Program-made: the position numbers and the translations under genes
NCBI GenBank assembly: GCA_022825195.1
Contig: JAJDYL010000135.1
Coordinates: 1 to 34,018 of the forward strand
DNA: 34,018 nucleotides
Origin: Alphaproteobacteria bacterium
Lineage (GTDB): Bacteria; Pseudomonadota; Alphaproteobacteria; Bin95
Direction: 5' to 3'
The notes under the pieces: model-generated
Told to the model about the DNA's origin: nothing
The model's database searches: none
The model's input: only the letters and a program-made list of their open reading frames with translations
Shown: in pieces, positions 1 to 7,294 of the stretch
How positions within the stretch are numbered: position 1 is the first letter of the stretch
How the letters are laid out: each line of letters starts with the position of its first letter

Positions 1-27
1 ACTGCGCCGCATCGAAATCCTCCCTCA

Positions 28-267
28 ATGGGATCCCTGCCCTCATACCGATACTCCAATCGCTGGATCGGCATTGAGTCAGAAGTCGATCTCCTTGGGA
101 ATCCCCTCAATGAGTCTCAAACCTCAACCGCTGGTATTACCGTCCGGGGGATCAGCCGCGCGCTCGCCGCCGAGGGGGCGCCCTTCAGCCCGAGCGCGGT
201 GCAGCGCTTCCTGAAGCGCCACAACCTGCAGCGCGTCCGCCAGCGCAAACGGCGGATCAGGCGGTAG
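28..267 (+). pseudogene. Recombinase/resolvase C-terminal remnant
   Basis: A 79-residue open frame. Its second half (from about residue 37, G-I-T-V-R-G-I-S-R-A-L) resembles the helix-turn-helix tail of serine recombinases or related transposon proteins: a short helix, a turn around EGAPFSP, a second helix (SAVQRFLKRH), and a very basic end (QRVRQRKRRIRR). The first 36 residues look like translated non-coding sequence, and the DNA there is visibly less GC-rich than what follows. No catalytic domain is present, so I read it as a truncated mobile-element remnant rather than a working gene. It could also be the cut end of a transposase. Family assignment is weak. Confidence 0.35.
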
Positions 268-411
268 GGGCGGCCGCGCCCAACGGCGAAGCGAAGGGGG
301 GCCTCCGGGCCCGGGAGCTACCGGCCGCGTCGCCGCCGGACGGGACGTTTCGCGGCGGCGGCGCCTATACGTTCCACTATGCCGGCGCGTTCCCGGCCTA
401 TGCCAGTTCGC
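268..411. other. Intergenic, no gene seen
   Basis: Very GC-rich spacer between the recombinase remnant and the stop codon of the leftward reductase gene. A GCCGCCGCCG/CGGCGGCG pairing could form a hairpin on the leftward transcript, but no T-run follows, so I do not call a terminator. Confidence 0.4.
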
Positions 412-1389
412 CTACCGCCGGACATCGGTAATCATCCGCTGCGCAAGGGCGCGGGCCTCCGTGCGGTTCGTCGGGATCGTTCCCGTCGGGCCGCGGGCGG
501 CCCAGCCGGCGGCGTAGAGGCCGGGTTCGATTTCCGGGCCGGTGGGGCGGATGCCGTCCACGGGGGCCTTCTCGTAGCCGATGCAGGTGACGGCGAGGTC
601 GGCCGGGAGCGTGCCGCGGTTCGTTTCGACCGCTTCCAGCCGGCCCGCGCCGAGGAAGGCCGTTGCCTGCGTGCGGAAATGGAAGCGGATCGGGATGCCG
701 CGGCCCGGCGGGCGGGCTGCGAAGCCTCTCAAGATGACCGCCGCTTCGCCGCTGGCGTCGTCGAAGGCGTCCAGTTGGGGCCATGCCGCCGTCAGGTCGC
801 CGATTTCGACGAGTTCGGAGGGCGTGAACCGCACGTCTTCCGGGCCGCCGCGGATCAGCAGGTCGATGCGCTCCAGCGCCAGCGGGTTCAGGCAGCCGAT
901 CTCGCGGTGCTTCGCCAGCAGGCGGACGGCGTCGAGTGCCACATTGCCGGCGCCGATGACGACCGCGCGCCCGGCGCCGGTGAGGTGGGCGGGCGGGGCG
1001 GCCTCGGGGTGGCCGTTGATCCAACGGATGAAGCGGCCGGACGGTTCGGCCAGCTCGTCGCCGGGGACGCCCAGCCTGCGGTCCACCGGCGCGCCGGTCG
1101 CGAGCGCCACGGCGTCGTAATCGTGGCGGAGGGAGGCGAGGCTCATGTCGCGGCCGATCTCGACGCCGAGATGGAGCCGCGCCGCCCCCTTGTCGAAGGG
1201 ACGGCGCAGCACGCGGGTAATGGCGCGGGTCTGCTCATGGTCCGGGGCCACGCCGAAGCGCACCAGGCCGAACGGTTCGTCCAGCCGCTCGAACACGTCG
1301 ATGACGGCGCCGGGCGCGGCCCGCGCGAGCGCGTCCGCCAGGTAGCAGCCCGCCGGGCCGGACCCGGCGATGGCGAAACGCGCCGTCAA
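412..1389 (-). CDS. Adrenodoxin-reductase-type ferredoxin/flavodoxin-NADP reductase
   Basis: Two-dinucleotide-fold flavoprotein expected to pass electrons from NADPH via FAD to a small carrier. N-terminal FAD motif GSGPAG (residues 9-14), then the LVRFGVAPDH segment, a second dinucleotide motif GAGNVALDA, and near the C-terminus GWAARGPTGTIPTN, the hallmark of the FprA/adrenodoxin reductase family. At 325 aa it is clearly shorter than classical FprA (about 450 aa), missing the usual C-terminal extension and some loops. The start is TTG at 1389, overlapping the boxB stop as TTGA; a later start would remove the FAD motif. It is the last gene after boxR-boxC-boxB, so it is a candidate electron donor to BoxB in place of BoxA. 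Family call firm; partner inferred. Confidence 0.8.
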   Translation of the reverse strand: MTARFAIAGSGPAGCYLADALARAAPGAVIDVFERLDEPFGLVRFGVAPDHEQTRAITRVLRRPFDKGAARLHLGVEIGRDMSLASLRHDYDAVALATGAPVDRRLGVPGDELAEPSGRFIRWINGHPEAAPPAHLTGAGRAVVIGAGNVALDAVRLLAKHREIGCLNPLALERIDLLIRGGPEDVRFTPSELVEIGDLTAAWPQLDAFDDASGEAAVILRGFAARPPGRGIPIRFHFRTQATAFLGAGRLEAVETNRGTLPADLAVTCIGYEKAPVDGIRPTGPEIEPGLYAAGWAARGPTGTIPTNRTEARALAQRMITDVRR

Positions 1390-2810
1390 TGCAGCTTCAC
1401 ATATTCGTAATCGACCGGCTTGCCGTCGATGCCGCGCGCGGGCGGGGCGATCCAGCCCGCCATCTTTCCGGGCTCGGTGACGGCGTGCATCAGCGAGCGG
1501 ATATAGGCCTTGTCCTCCTCCGTCGGCAGCCAGCCGGGCAGGCGTTTGCGATAGAGGTCGTCCGCCATAGGCGTCCCGTCAGGCGCGACGGAGGCCCCGG
1601 CCCAGCGGCCGATGGTGCGGCGGAAGCGGGTCGAGGGCAGGAACAGTTCGGCGTCGAAGCCCGCGCGCTTTATCGTCCGGTTCCAGCGGGTCATGCCGAT
1701 GGCGCAGTCCTTTACATACAGGCTGCGCGTGATCTCGTTCATCGCATTGCGGGTCGGCACCTCCTCCTCGGCGATGCCGCCCCCGCCGTCCGGGACCGCG
1801 ATGCGCTCGCTCGTGTCGAGGCACACATGGTCCTCGAACGTCGCTTCGTCGGGCCGGCCCTTGAGGCCCGCGGCGAAATAGGTCGCGGCGTTCGACGAGG
1901 TCTCGGAGCCGAACAGGTCGAGCGAGGAGGAGAACCAGAAATTGATGTAGCGCTGGAGCGTCGGCAGGTCGATGGCGCCCTGCGCGCGCACCGCGTCGGG
2001 GTCGTCCGTGCCGAGCGCCTGCATCACCTCCAGCGTGCGCCTGACGATCCGCCCGATGCCGGTCTCGCCGACGAACATGTGGTGGGCTTCCTCGGTCAGC
2101 ATGAAGGAGCAGGTGCGGGCCAGCGGGTCGAAGGCCGATTCGGCGAAGGACTTCAACTGGTACTTGCCGTCCCGGTCGGTGAAATAGGTGAACATGAAGA
2201 AGGAGAGCCAGTCGTCGATAGGCTCGTTGAAGGTGGTCAGGATGCGCGGATTGTCCGGGTCGCCGGAGTGGCGGTAGAGCAGCTCCTCGGCCTCCTCGCG
2301 CCCGTCGCGGCCGAAATGGGCGTGCAGCAGATAGACCATCGCCCAGAGGTGGCGGCCCTCCTCGACATTGACCTGGAAGAGGTTGCGCAGGTCGTAGAGC
2401 GAGGGGCAGCTGTGGCCGAGACGGCGCTGCTGCTCGACGGAGGCGGGCTCGGTGTCGCCCTGCGTCACGATCAGGCGGCGGAGCGCGGCCCGGTGCTCGC
2501 CCGGGACCTCGGGCCAGGCGGGCCTGCCCATCTCGTCGCCGAAGCCGATGGTGCGGTCCTGCTCCGGCTCGGCGAGGAAGACGCCCCAGCGGTATTCCGG
2601 CATCCGCACATAGCCGAAGCTGGCCCAGCCCCTGGCGTCGACCGCCGTGGCGGTGCGCAGATAGACGTCCGCCGCCTGGAAGCCCTCGGGTCCCAGTTCG
2701 CGCCACCAGTTCAGGAATCGCGGCTGCCAGTGTTCCAGCGCGCGCTGCAGCCGCCGGTCGGCGGAGAGATCGATATTGTTGGGGATGCGCCCCCGGTAAT
2801 CGACAGCCAT
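1386..2810 (-). CDS. boxB: Benzoyl-CoA 2,3-epoxidase oxygenase subunit BoxB
   Basis: Di-iron oxygenase of the aerobic benzoyl-CoA pathway, converting benzoyl-CoA, O2 and two electrons to 2,3-epoxybenzoyl-CoA in the cytoplasm. The 474-aa length fits the family. It begins DYRGRIPNNIDL and carries two carboxylate/histidine motifs typical of this ferritin-like di-iron fold: EEGRH (residues 150-154) and EEAHH (240-244, E-x-x-H at 240/243). The frame stays open well upstream through boxC, but ATG 2810 is the real start: it overlaps the boxC stop as TGATG and has GGAGG 8 nt upstream. It sits between boxC and a reductase gene, a translationally coupled arrangement. Confident from sequence style and context. 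Confidence 0.92.
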   Translation of the reverse strand: MAVDYRGRIPNNIDLSADRRLQRALEHWQPRFLNWWRELGPEGFQAADVYLRTATAVDARGWASFGYVRMPEYRWGVFLAEPEQDRTIGFGDEMGRPAWPEVPGEHRAALRRLIVTQGDTEPASVEQQRRLGHSCPSLYDLRNLFQVNVEEGRHLWAMVYLLHAHFGRDGREEAEELLYRHSGDPDNPRILTTFNEPIDDWLSFFMFTYFTDRDGKYQLKSFAESAFDPLARTCSFMLTEEAHHMFVGETGIGRIVRRTLEVMQALGTDDPDAVRAQGAIDLPTLQRYINFWFSSSLDLFGSETSSNAATYFAAGLKGRPDEATFEDHVCLDTSERIAVPDGGGGIAEEEVPTRNAMNEITRSLYVKDCAIGMTRWNRTIKRAGFDAELFLPSTRFRRTIGRWAGASVAPDGTPMADDLYRKRLPGWLPTEEDKAYIRSLMHAVTEPGKMAGWIAPPARGIDGKPVDYEYVKLH

Positions 2811-4432
2811 CACACACGCCTCCAGTCGAAGCCCGGCTTCGCGCCGGAGCCGAAACGCTTGAGCGCCCCTTCCTCGCCGACGGCGTTGGGGCGGCTGAAA
2901 ATCCAGTTCTGCCAGGCGGACAGTCGGCCGAAGATCTTGGTGGCGAGTGTCTCCGCGCCGCCGAAGCGCAGGCTCGCCTCCATGCCGGTGAGCGCGTCCG
3001 GCGAGAGCGCCGCGCGCTCCTCCAGCGCGATGCGCACTTCGTCGTCCCAGTCGAGCTCGTCCGGCGCGAAGGTCACGAGCCCGGCCGCCAGCGCCTCTTC
3101 CGGGCCGAAGCTCGCGGCCTGGAACTCCGGCACCGCGCCCGAGAAGCGGCAGTCGAGGCGGGTGCGCCCGTTCGCCGTTTCGAGGCCGGCCCGGTTCAGC
3201 GCGCCGAGCGCGATCCGGGGCGCGGCCTCCGGCTCGTCGAGGGGGAGGAACATGAAGCTGCGGTCGGCGGCGAGCGCCAGTTCCAGCAACGGGCCGGCGA
3301 AGCAGGAGCCGGGTTCGATGAGCGCGATCAGCGAACGCGAAGTGACATCCAGCCGGGCGAGCGCGCGCCGCCACCAGGCCACGGTCTCGCGCAGGAAGCA
3401 GTCGGTTTCGACGCCCCCGGCCAGCAGCGCGTCCAAGGCCAGCAGCGCCTCCGGGTCGCCCTCGGTCTTCAGCACCCAGGCGCCGATCTGCTCGTGGTTG
3501 GTGCGCAGCATCAGCACCGCGTCTTCGAGCTCGCGCGCGGCGGCAAGCGGCCACCAGCCCGCGGCGCGTTCCACCGCGACCGGCGCGGCGGGACCGGAGA
3601 CCGTGATTTCCGCCAGCCGGCGCGCACCGTCGATCCGCACCCGGACATTCGGGTAGCGGTAGCCGTCCGGCTCGACCTGCCGGTCCAGCGGCGTCAGCGC
3701 CACCGGTTCGCCGGCGGGCAGGCCCGGCCGGGCGGCGAGCTCCTCCGCGCGCGCCTTCACCGCGGCCTGAAAGCGCTGCGGCGGCGCCGTGCGGTCCACG
3801 AGGCCCCATTCGAGCGCCCGCCGGCCACGCGCGCCGTCCGGGTCGGTGCAGAACACGTCGGCGAGGTCGCGGCGGACGCGGCGCTTGTCGGTGATGCGCG
3901 TCAGGCCGCCGGTGCCCGGCAGCACGCCCAGCAGCGGCACTTCCGGCAGGCTGACCGCGCTCGAACGGTCGTCCACCAGCCAGATCTCGTCGCAGGCGAG
4001 CGCCAGCTCGTAGCCGCCGCCCGCCGCCGTGCCGTTGCAGGCCGCGAGGAAGGCGATGCCGGAGCGCCGGCTTGCATCCTCCATGAAATTGCGGGTCTCG
4101 TTGGTGAAGCGGCAGAAATTGACCTTTGCCGCGTGGCTCGACCGGGCGAGCATGTAGATGTTGGCCCCGGCGCAGAACATGCGCTCCATGCCGCTGGTCA
4201 CGATGACGGCGCGCACCTGCGGGTGCTCGAAGCGCAGGCGGTTGAGGGCGTCGTTCAACTCGATATCGACGCCGAGATCGTAGGAGTTCTGCTTGAGCCG
4301 GTAGCCCGGACGGAGGCCGCCCTCCTCGTCCACCCGGAGCGTGAGCGTCGCGACGGCCCCCTCCACGGCGAACGACCAGTGCCGGTAATGCTCCGGCTCG
4401 CGGTCGTAGGCGATGAGCGCATTGTCGATCAT
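2810..4432 (-). CDS. boxC: 2,3-epoxybenzoyl-CoA dihydrolase BoxC
   Basis: Crotonase-superfamily enzyme that opens the epoxybenzoyl-CoA ring hydrolytically, releasing formate and 3,4-dehydroadipyl-CoA semialdehyde. The 540-aa length matches BoxC, about twice an ordinary enoyl-CoA hydratase. The N-terminal half holds the crotonase core with oxyanion-hole segments CAGANIYML and CNGTAAGGGYELALACDE, then SLPEVPLLGVLPGTGGL. The C-terminal half is a degenerate second crotonase-like domain (GSCFAGPLLELALAADRSF). ATG 4432 lies 6 nt from a TATAGT hexamer, so the mRNA may start at the start codon; a purine-rich stretch farther upstream is too distant to serve as a ribosome binding site. It is 30 nt downstream of boxR and overlaps boxB by one base. 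Confidence 0.92.
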   Translation of the reverse strand: MIDNALIAYDREPEHYRHWSFAVEGAVATLTLRVDEEGGLRPGYRLKQNSYDLGVDIELNDALNRLRFEHPQVRAVIVTSGMERMFCAGANIYMLARSSHAAKVNFCRFTNETRNFMEDASRRSGIAFLAACNGTAAGGGYELALACDEIWLVDDRSSAVSLPEVPLLGVLPGTGGLTRITDKRRVRRDLADVFCTDPDGARGRRALEWGLVDRTAPPQRFQAAVKARAEELAARPGLPAGEPVALTPLDRQVEPDGYRYPNVRVRIDGARRLAEITVSGPAAPVAVERAAGWWPLAAARELEDAVLMLRTNHEQIGAWVLKTEGDPEALLALDALLAGGVETDCFLRETVAWWRRALARLDVTSRSLIALIEPGSCFAGPLLELALAADRSFMFLPLDEPEAAPRIALGALNRAGLETANGRTRLDCRFSGAVPEFQAASFGPEEALAAGLVTFAPDELDWDDEVRIALEERAALSPDALTGMEASLRFGGAETLATKIFGRLSAWQNWIFSRPNAVGEEGALKRFGSGAKPGFDWRRV

Positions 4433-4466
4433 ATATGCACTATATTTCCTCTCCGGGCGGGGTCAA
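4430..4466 (-). promoter_or_regulatory. boxC promoter with BoxR-type TGCA operator
   Basis: On the minus strand: -35 TTGACC (4461-4466), 16-nt spacer, -10 TATAGT (4439-4444), 6 nt, then the boxC ATG (4430-4432). The expected transcription start is therefore the A of ATG, giving a leaderless transcript. TGCA, the core of known BzdR/BoxR operators, lies at 4436-4439 and overlaps the end of the -10, the right place for repression. The -35 overlaps the boxR stop codon. Sequence directly seen; regulator binding inferred. Confidence 0.65.
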
Positions 4467-5317
4467 CCCTTCGCGACCATGCGGCGCGCGATACGCTCCA
4501 GTTCGTCGAGGCAGTTTTCGAGCGGACGGCCGGACGTGTCGAGGCGGGCGTCGGCGCGGGCGTAGTCGGGGCTGCGGGCGGCGAGGATCGCGCGCAGGTC
4601 CGCCATCGCTTCCGGATTGTCGGCCATCGGCCGGCGGTCGCCCTGGGCGGCGACCCGCGCCATGTGCTCCTCGGGCGAGGCGGCGAGCCAGACGGTGTGC
4701 GTCCGCGCGAGCAGCAGGTCGAGGCTGGCGCCTTCCGCGACGACGCCGCCGGGCGCGGCGATGACGGCGCGCGCGCTCTCCTCCACGAGCCGGTCGAGCG
4801 CCCGGTATTCCTGCCGCCGGAGGCCCGGCTGGCCGGACAAGGCCAGGATTTCCGCGACATCGGCGCCGTAATCCCGCTCGATCTCGCGGGTGAGTTCGAC
4901 GAAGGGCCAGCCCAGCCGCTCCGCCAGCAGCCGGCCGAGAGTCGTCTTGCCGGCCCCGCGCAGGCCGACCAGCGCAATCCGCTCTCCCTTGTCGGCGGCC
5001 CGGCCGAACCGGCGTTCCAGCAGCGCGCGGGCGGCGGCCCGGTCCTCGGGGTCCAGCCGCTCCAGCAGCGCCATGGCGGCCGCCGCATCGCGGGACGGAG
5101 GCCGGAAGAGGGCGGCAAGGTCCACGCCGATCGCTGCCCCGATGCGCGCCAGCACGCCGATGGAGGGGTTCGCCCTTCCGTTCTCCAGTTCGGCGAGATA
5201 GCGTTCCGACACCGCGCTGTCGCGCGCCAGGATGCGCCGGCTCATGCCGCGCGCGGCCCGGAGCGTCCGCAGCCTTGCGCCGAGCGGCGCGGCGAGGTTT
5301 TCCCTGGCGGTGTCCAT
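4463..5317 (-). CDS. boxR: BoxR/BzdR-family regulator (XRE HTH plus shikimate-kinase-like domain)
   Basis: Transcriptional repressor of benzoate catabolism. The N-terminal XRE helix-turn-helix spans about residues 12-70 (RGMSRRILARDSAVSERYLAELENG); a linker follows; residues about 110-284 form a shikimate-kinase-like domain with Walker A GLRGAGKT (118-125). In characterised BzdR/BoxR proteins this domain senses benzoyl-CoA and the HTH binds TGCA-containing operators. Length (284 aa) is typical. ATG 5317 was chosen because it aligns with family N-termini; the longer frame up to 5359 would run into the divergent flavodoxin. There is no good ribosome binding site: TATACT ends 7 nt upstream of the ATG, suggesting a leaderless mRNA. 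It is first in the leftward run boxR-boxC-boxB-reductase. Confidence 0.9.
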   Translation of the reverse strand: MDTARENLAAPLGARLRTLRAARGMSRRILARDSAVSERYLAELENGRANPSIGVLARIGAAIGVDLAALFRPPSRDAAAAMALLERLDPEDRAAARALLERRFGRAADKGERIALVGLRGAGKTTLGRLLAERLGWPFVELTREIERDYGADVAEILALSGQPGLRRQEYRALDRLVEESARAVIAAPGGVVAEGASLDLLLARTHTVWLAASPEEHMARVAAQGDRRPMADNPEAMADLRAILAARSPDYARADARLDTSGRPLENCLDELERIARRMVAKG

Positions 5318-5339
5318 CACAGGAAGTATAATGCAGGAT
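5318..5339. promoter_or_regulatory. Divergent boxR / flavodoxin promoter with overlapping -10 elements
   Basis: Only 22 bp separate the two chosen start codons. Rightward: TATAAT at 5327-5332, then 7 nt, then ATG 5340. Leftward: TATACT on the minus strand at 5325-5330, then 7 nt, then ATG 5317. The two hexamers share four base pairs, and TGCA (5332-5335) abuts them. The -35 regions would fall inside the opposite coding sequence and are poor (CTGGCG at 5304-5309 rightward; GTGACA at 5351-5356 leftward with a 20-nt spacer). An AGGAAG at 5321-5326 could instead serve a flavodoxin start at ATG 5331. Confidence 0.55.
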
Positions 5340-5804
5340 ATGAGCAGCACTGTCACCATCTATGTCGCGACGATGACCGGCACGGCCGATCTCGTTGCCG
5401 AGGAGGTCCAGGCGGCGCTGGAGGACGAGGGGGCGGACGTGGACCTCCAGCCGATGGACGATCTCGACGAGAGCGCTTTCGCAGCGGCGGGCCTCTACCT
5501 GGTGGTCAGCTCCACCTACGGGCAGGGCGACGTGCCTGACAACGGGCAGGCGCTCGCCGATGCGCTGGAGCGCGAGCGCCCGGACCTCGCCCATGTCCGC
5601 TACGGCCTCTTTGCGCTCGGCGACATGACCTATGCGCGCACCTTCTGCGGCGGCGGCATGACCTTCGACCGCATACTGAGCGAGCTCGGCGCAAGGCGCG
5701 TAGGCGAGCCGATGCGCCACAATGCGTCCTCCGGCACGCTGCCGGAGGACGAGGCGGCGGACTGGGCGCGGGCGTGGTATGAAAACGCCATGGCGGAGGC
5801 GTGA
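5340..5804 (+). CDS. MioC-type flavodoxin
   Basis: Short-chain FMN electron carrier of about 154 aa. The FMN-phosphate loop is ATMTGTAD near the N-terminus, followed by isoalloxazine loops SSTYGQGDVPDNG and ALGDMTYARTFCGGG, all in the order expected for flavodoxins of the MioC/CysJ-FMN type. Two starts are possible: ATG 5340, 7 nt after a perfect TATAAT (leaderless), or ATG 5331 preceded by AGGAAG. I prefer 5340 because the TATAAT overlaps 5331. It is first in a rightward run with the benzoate-CoA ligase, and divergent from boxR, so probably co-regulated with box genes. A role as carrier between the reductase at 412-1389 and BoxB is inferred from context only. Confidence 0.82.
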   Translation: MSSTVTIYVATMTGTADLVAEEVQAALEDEGADVDLQPMDDLDESAFAAAGLYLVVSSTYGQGDVPDNGQALADALERERPDLAHVRYGLFALGDMTYARTFCGGGMTFDRILSELGARRVGEPMRHNASSGTLPEDEAADWARAWYENAMAEA

Positions 5805-5809
5805 GCGCA

Positions 5810-7294
5810 ATGACCGGCTACAACGCGGCGGCGGACCTGATCGGGCGCAACCTCGCGGCCGGGCGCGGCGCGAAGACGGCGGTGATCGACAGCCGCGGCG
5901 CCTACAGCTACGCCGATATCGACGCGGCGACGAGCCGGTTCGCCCATGCGCTGGGCAGGCTCGGGGTCAGGCGCGAGGAGCGCATCCTCCTCTGCCTCAA
6001 CGACACGGCGGACTTCCACACCTGCTTCCTCGGCGCGATCAAGGCCGGCGTGGTCCCCGTGCCGGTCAACACGCGGCTCACCCGCGGCGACTATGCCTTC
6101 ATGCTGCACGACAGCCGCGCCCGGGCGGCGTTCGTCTCCGCCAATCTCGCCCCGGCCTTCGAGGGCCTGCACGGGCGCGTGATCCATGACGGCGACGAGC
6201 TGGCGCGAACGATCGCGCCGGAAAGCCCCGTGTTCGCAGCCGCCGAAACCGTCGAGGACGAGATGTGCTTCTGGCTCTACACCTCGGGCACGACGGGCCA
6301 GCCGAAAGGGGCGGTTCACCTGCATGGCGACATGGTGCGCACGGCCGAGCTCTATGCCGGGCCGACCCTGGGCGTGAGCGAAGACGATGTGCTGTTCTCC
6401 GCCGCCAAGCTGTTCTTCGCCTACGGGCTCGGCAACGGCCTGACCTTCCCCATGGCGGCCGGCGCGACTGCCGTGCTCCTCGAAGGACCGCCCGAGCCGG
6501 GGCCGATCTGCCGCCTGCTGCGCGAGGCCGGGCCCACGATCTTCTTCGGCGTGCCGACGCTGTTCGCCATGCTGCTCGCGAGCGGCGAGGCGCCGGGGCC
6601 GGGCGGGCACGCGCTCCGGCTGGCGGTCTCCGCCGGCGAGGCGCTGCCGCCCGAAATCCTGCGCCGCTGGCAGGAGGCCGTCGGCGTGGACATACTGGAC
6701 GGCCTCGGCTCCACCGAGATGCTGCACATCTTCATCACCAACCGCGTCGGCGACATCGCGCCGGGCGCGTCGGGCCGCCCGGTCGAGGGCTACGAAGTGC
6801 GGCTGGTGGACGATGACGACGGGGTGATCGAAGAGGCCGGCGCGCTCGGCGCGCTGGAGGTCAAGGGGCCGACCAGCGCGGTGTTCTACTGGAACCGGCG
6901 GGCACGTTCGGTCGAGACTTTCCGCGGCGCCTGGACCCGCACCGGCGACAAATACACCCGCGACGAGAACGGCGTGTACGCCTTTGCCGGGCGCGCCGAC
7001 GACATGCTCAAGGTCGGCGGCATCTACGTGTCGCCCTTCGAGGTCGAGGGCGCGCTGCTGAGGCATGAAGCGGTGCTGGAAGCGGCGGTGGTCGGCGCGG
7101 AGGACCCGGACGGCCTCGTCAAGCCCAAGGCCTTCGTGGTGCTGCGGGAGGGCGGAACGGCAACCGCCGAAGAGCTCCAGGCGTTCGTGCGCGCCCGGCT
7201 TGCCGCCTACAAATATCCGCGCTGGGTCGAGTTCGTGGACGAGCTGCCGAAGACGGCGACCGGCAAGATCCAGCGGTACAAGCTCCGCGCATGA
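5810..7294 (+). CDS. Benzoate-CoA ligase
   Basis: ANL-superfamily adenylating enzyme that activates benzoate (ATP plus CoA to benzoyl-CoA, AMP and PPi), supplying the box pathway. The 494-aa length fits. The P-loop YTSGTTGQPKG is at residues 157-167; FAYGLGNGLTFPM, GLGSTEMLHIF and the TGDKY hinge motif match benzoate/4-hydroxybenzoate ligases of the BadA/BclA type; the C-terminal catalytic lysine is in TGKIQR (K486). ATG 5810 has GGAGG 10 nt upstream; an in-frame GTG at 5801 is only 1 nt from that site and less likely. It starts 5 nt after the flavodoxin stop and overlaps the hydrolase start. Benzoate specificity rests on family resemblance and the box context. Confidence 0.88.
   Translation: MTGYNAAADLIGRNLAAGRGAKTAVIDSRGAYSYADIDAATSRFAHALGRLGVRREERILLCLNDTADFHTCFLGAIKAGVVPVPVNTRLTRGDYAFMLHDSRARAAFVSANLAPAFEGLHGRVIHDGDELARTIAPESPVFAAAETVEDEMCFWLYTSGTTGQPKGAVHLHGDMVRTAELYAGPTLGVSEDDVLFSAAKLFFAYGLGNGLTFPMAAGATAVLLEGPPEPGPICRLLREAGPTIFFGVPTLFAMLLASGEAPGPGGHALRLAVSAGEALPPEILRRWQEAVGVDILDGLGSTEMLHIFITNRVGDIAPGASGRPVEGYEVRLVDDDDGVIEEAGALGALEVKGPTSAVFYWNRRARSVETFRGAWTRTGDKYTRDENGVYAFAGRADDMLKVGGIYVSPFEVEGALLRHEAVLEAAVVGAEDPDGLVKPKAFVVLREGGTATAEELQAFVRARLAAYKYPRWVEFVDELPKTATGKIQRYKLRA

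Noticed and set aside
22..112. Repeated CTCAATG (24-30, 106-112) and its inverse CATTGAG (72-78)
   Set aside because: Only 7 bp and unevenly spaced. Could be a worn transposon end, but no target duplication or partner repeat is seen.
3494..5539. Long plus-strand frame (681 aa) across boxC and boxR
   Set aside because: Shadow of boxC and boxR; low-complexity composition and no motif.
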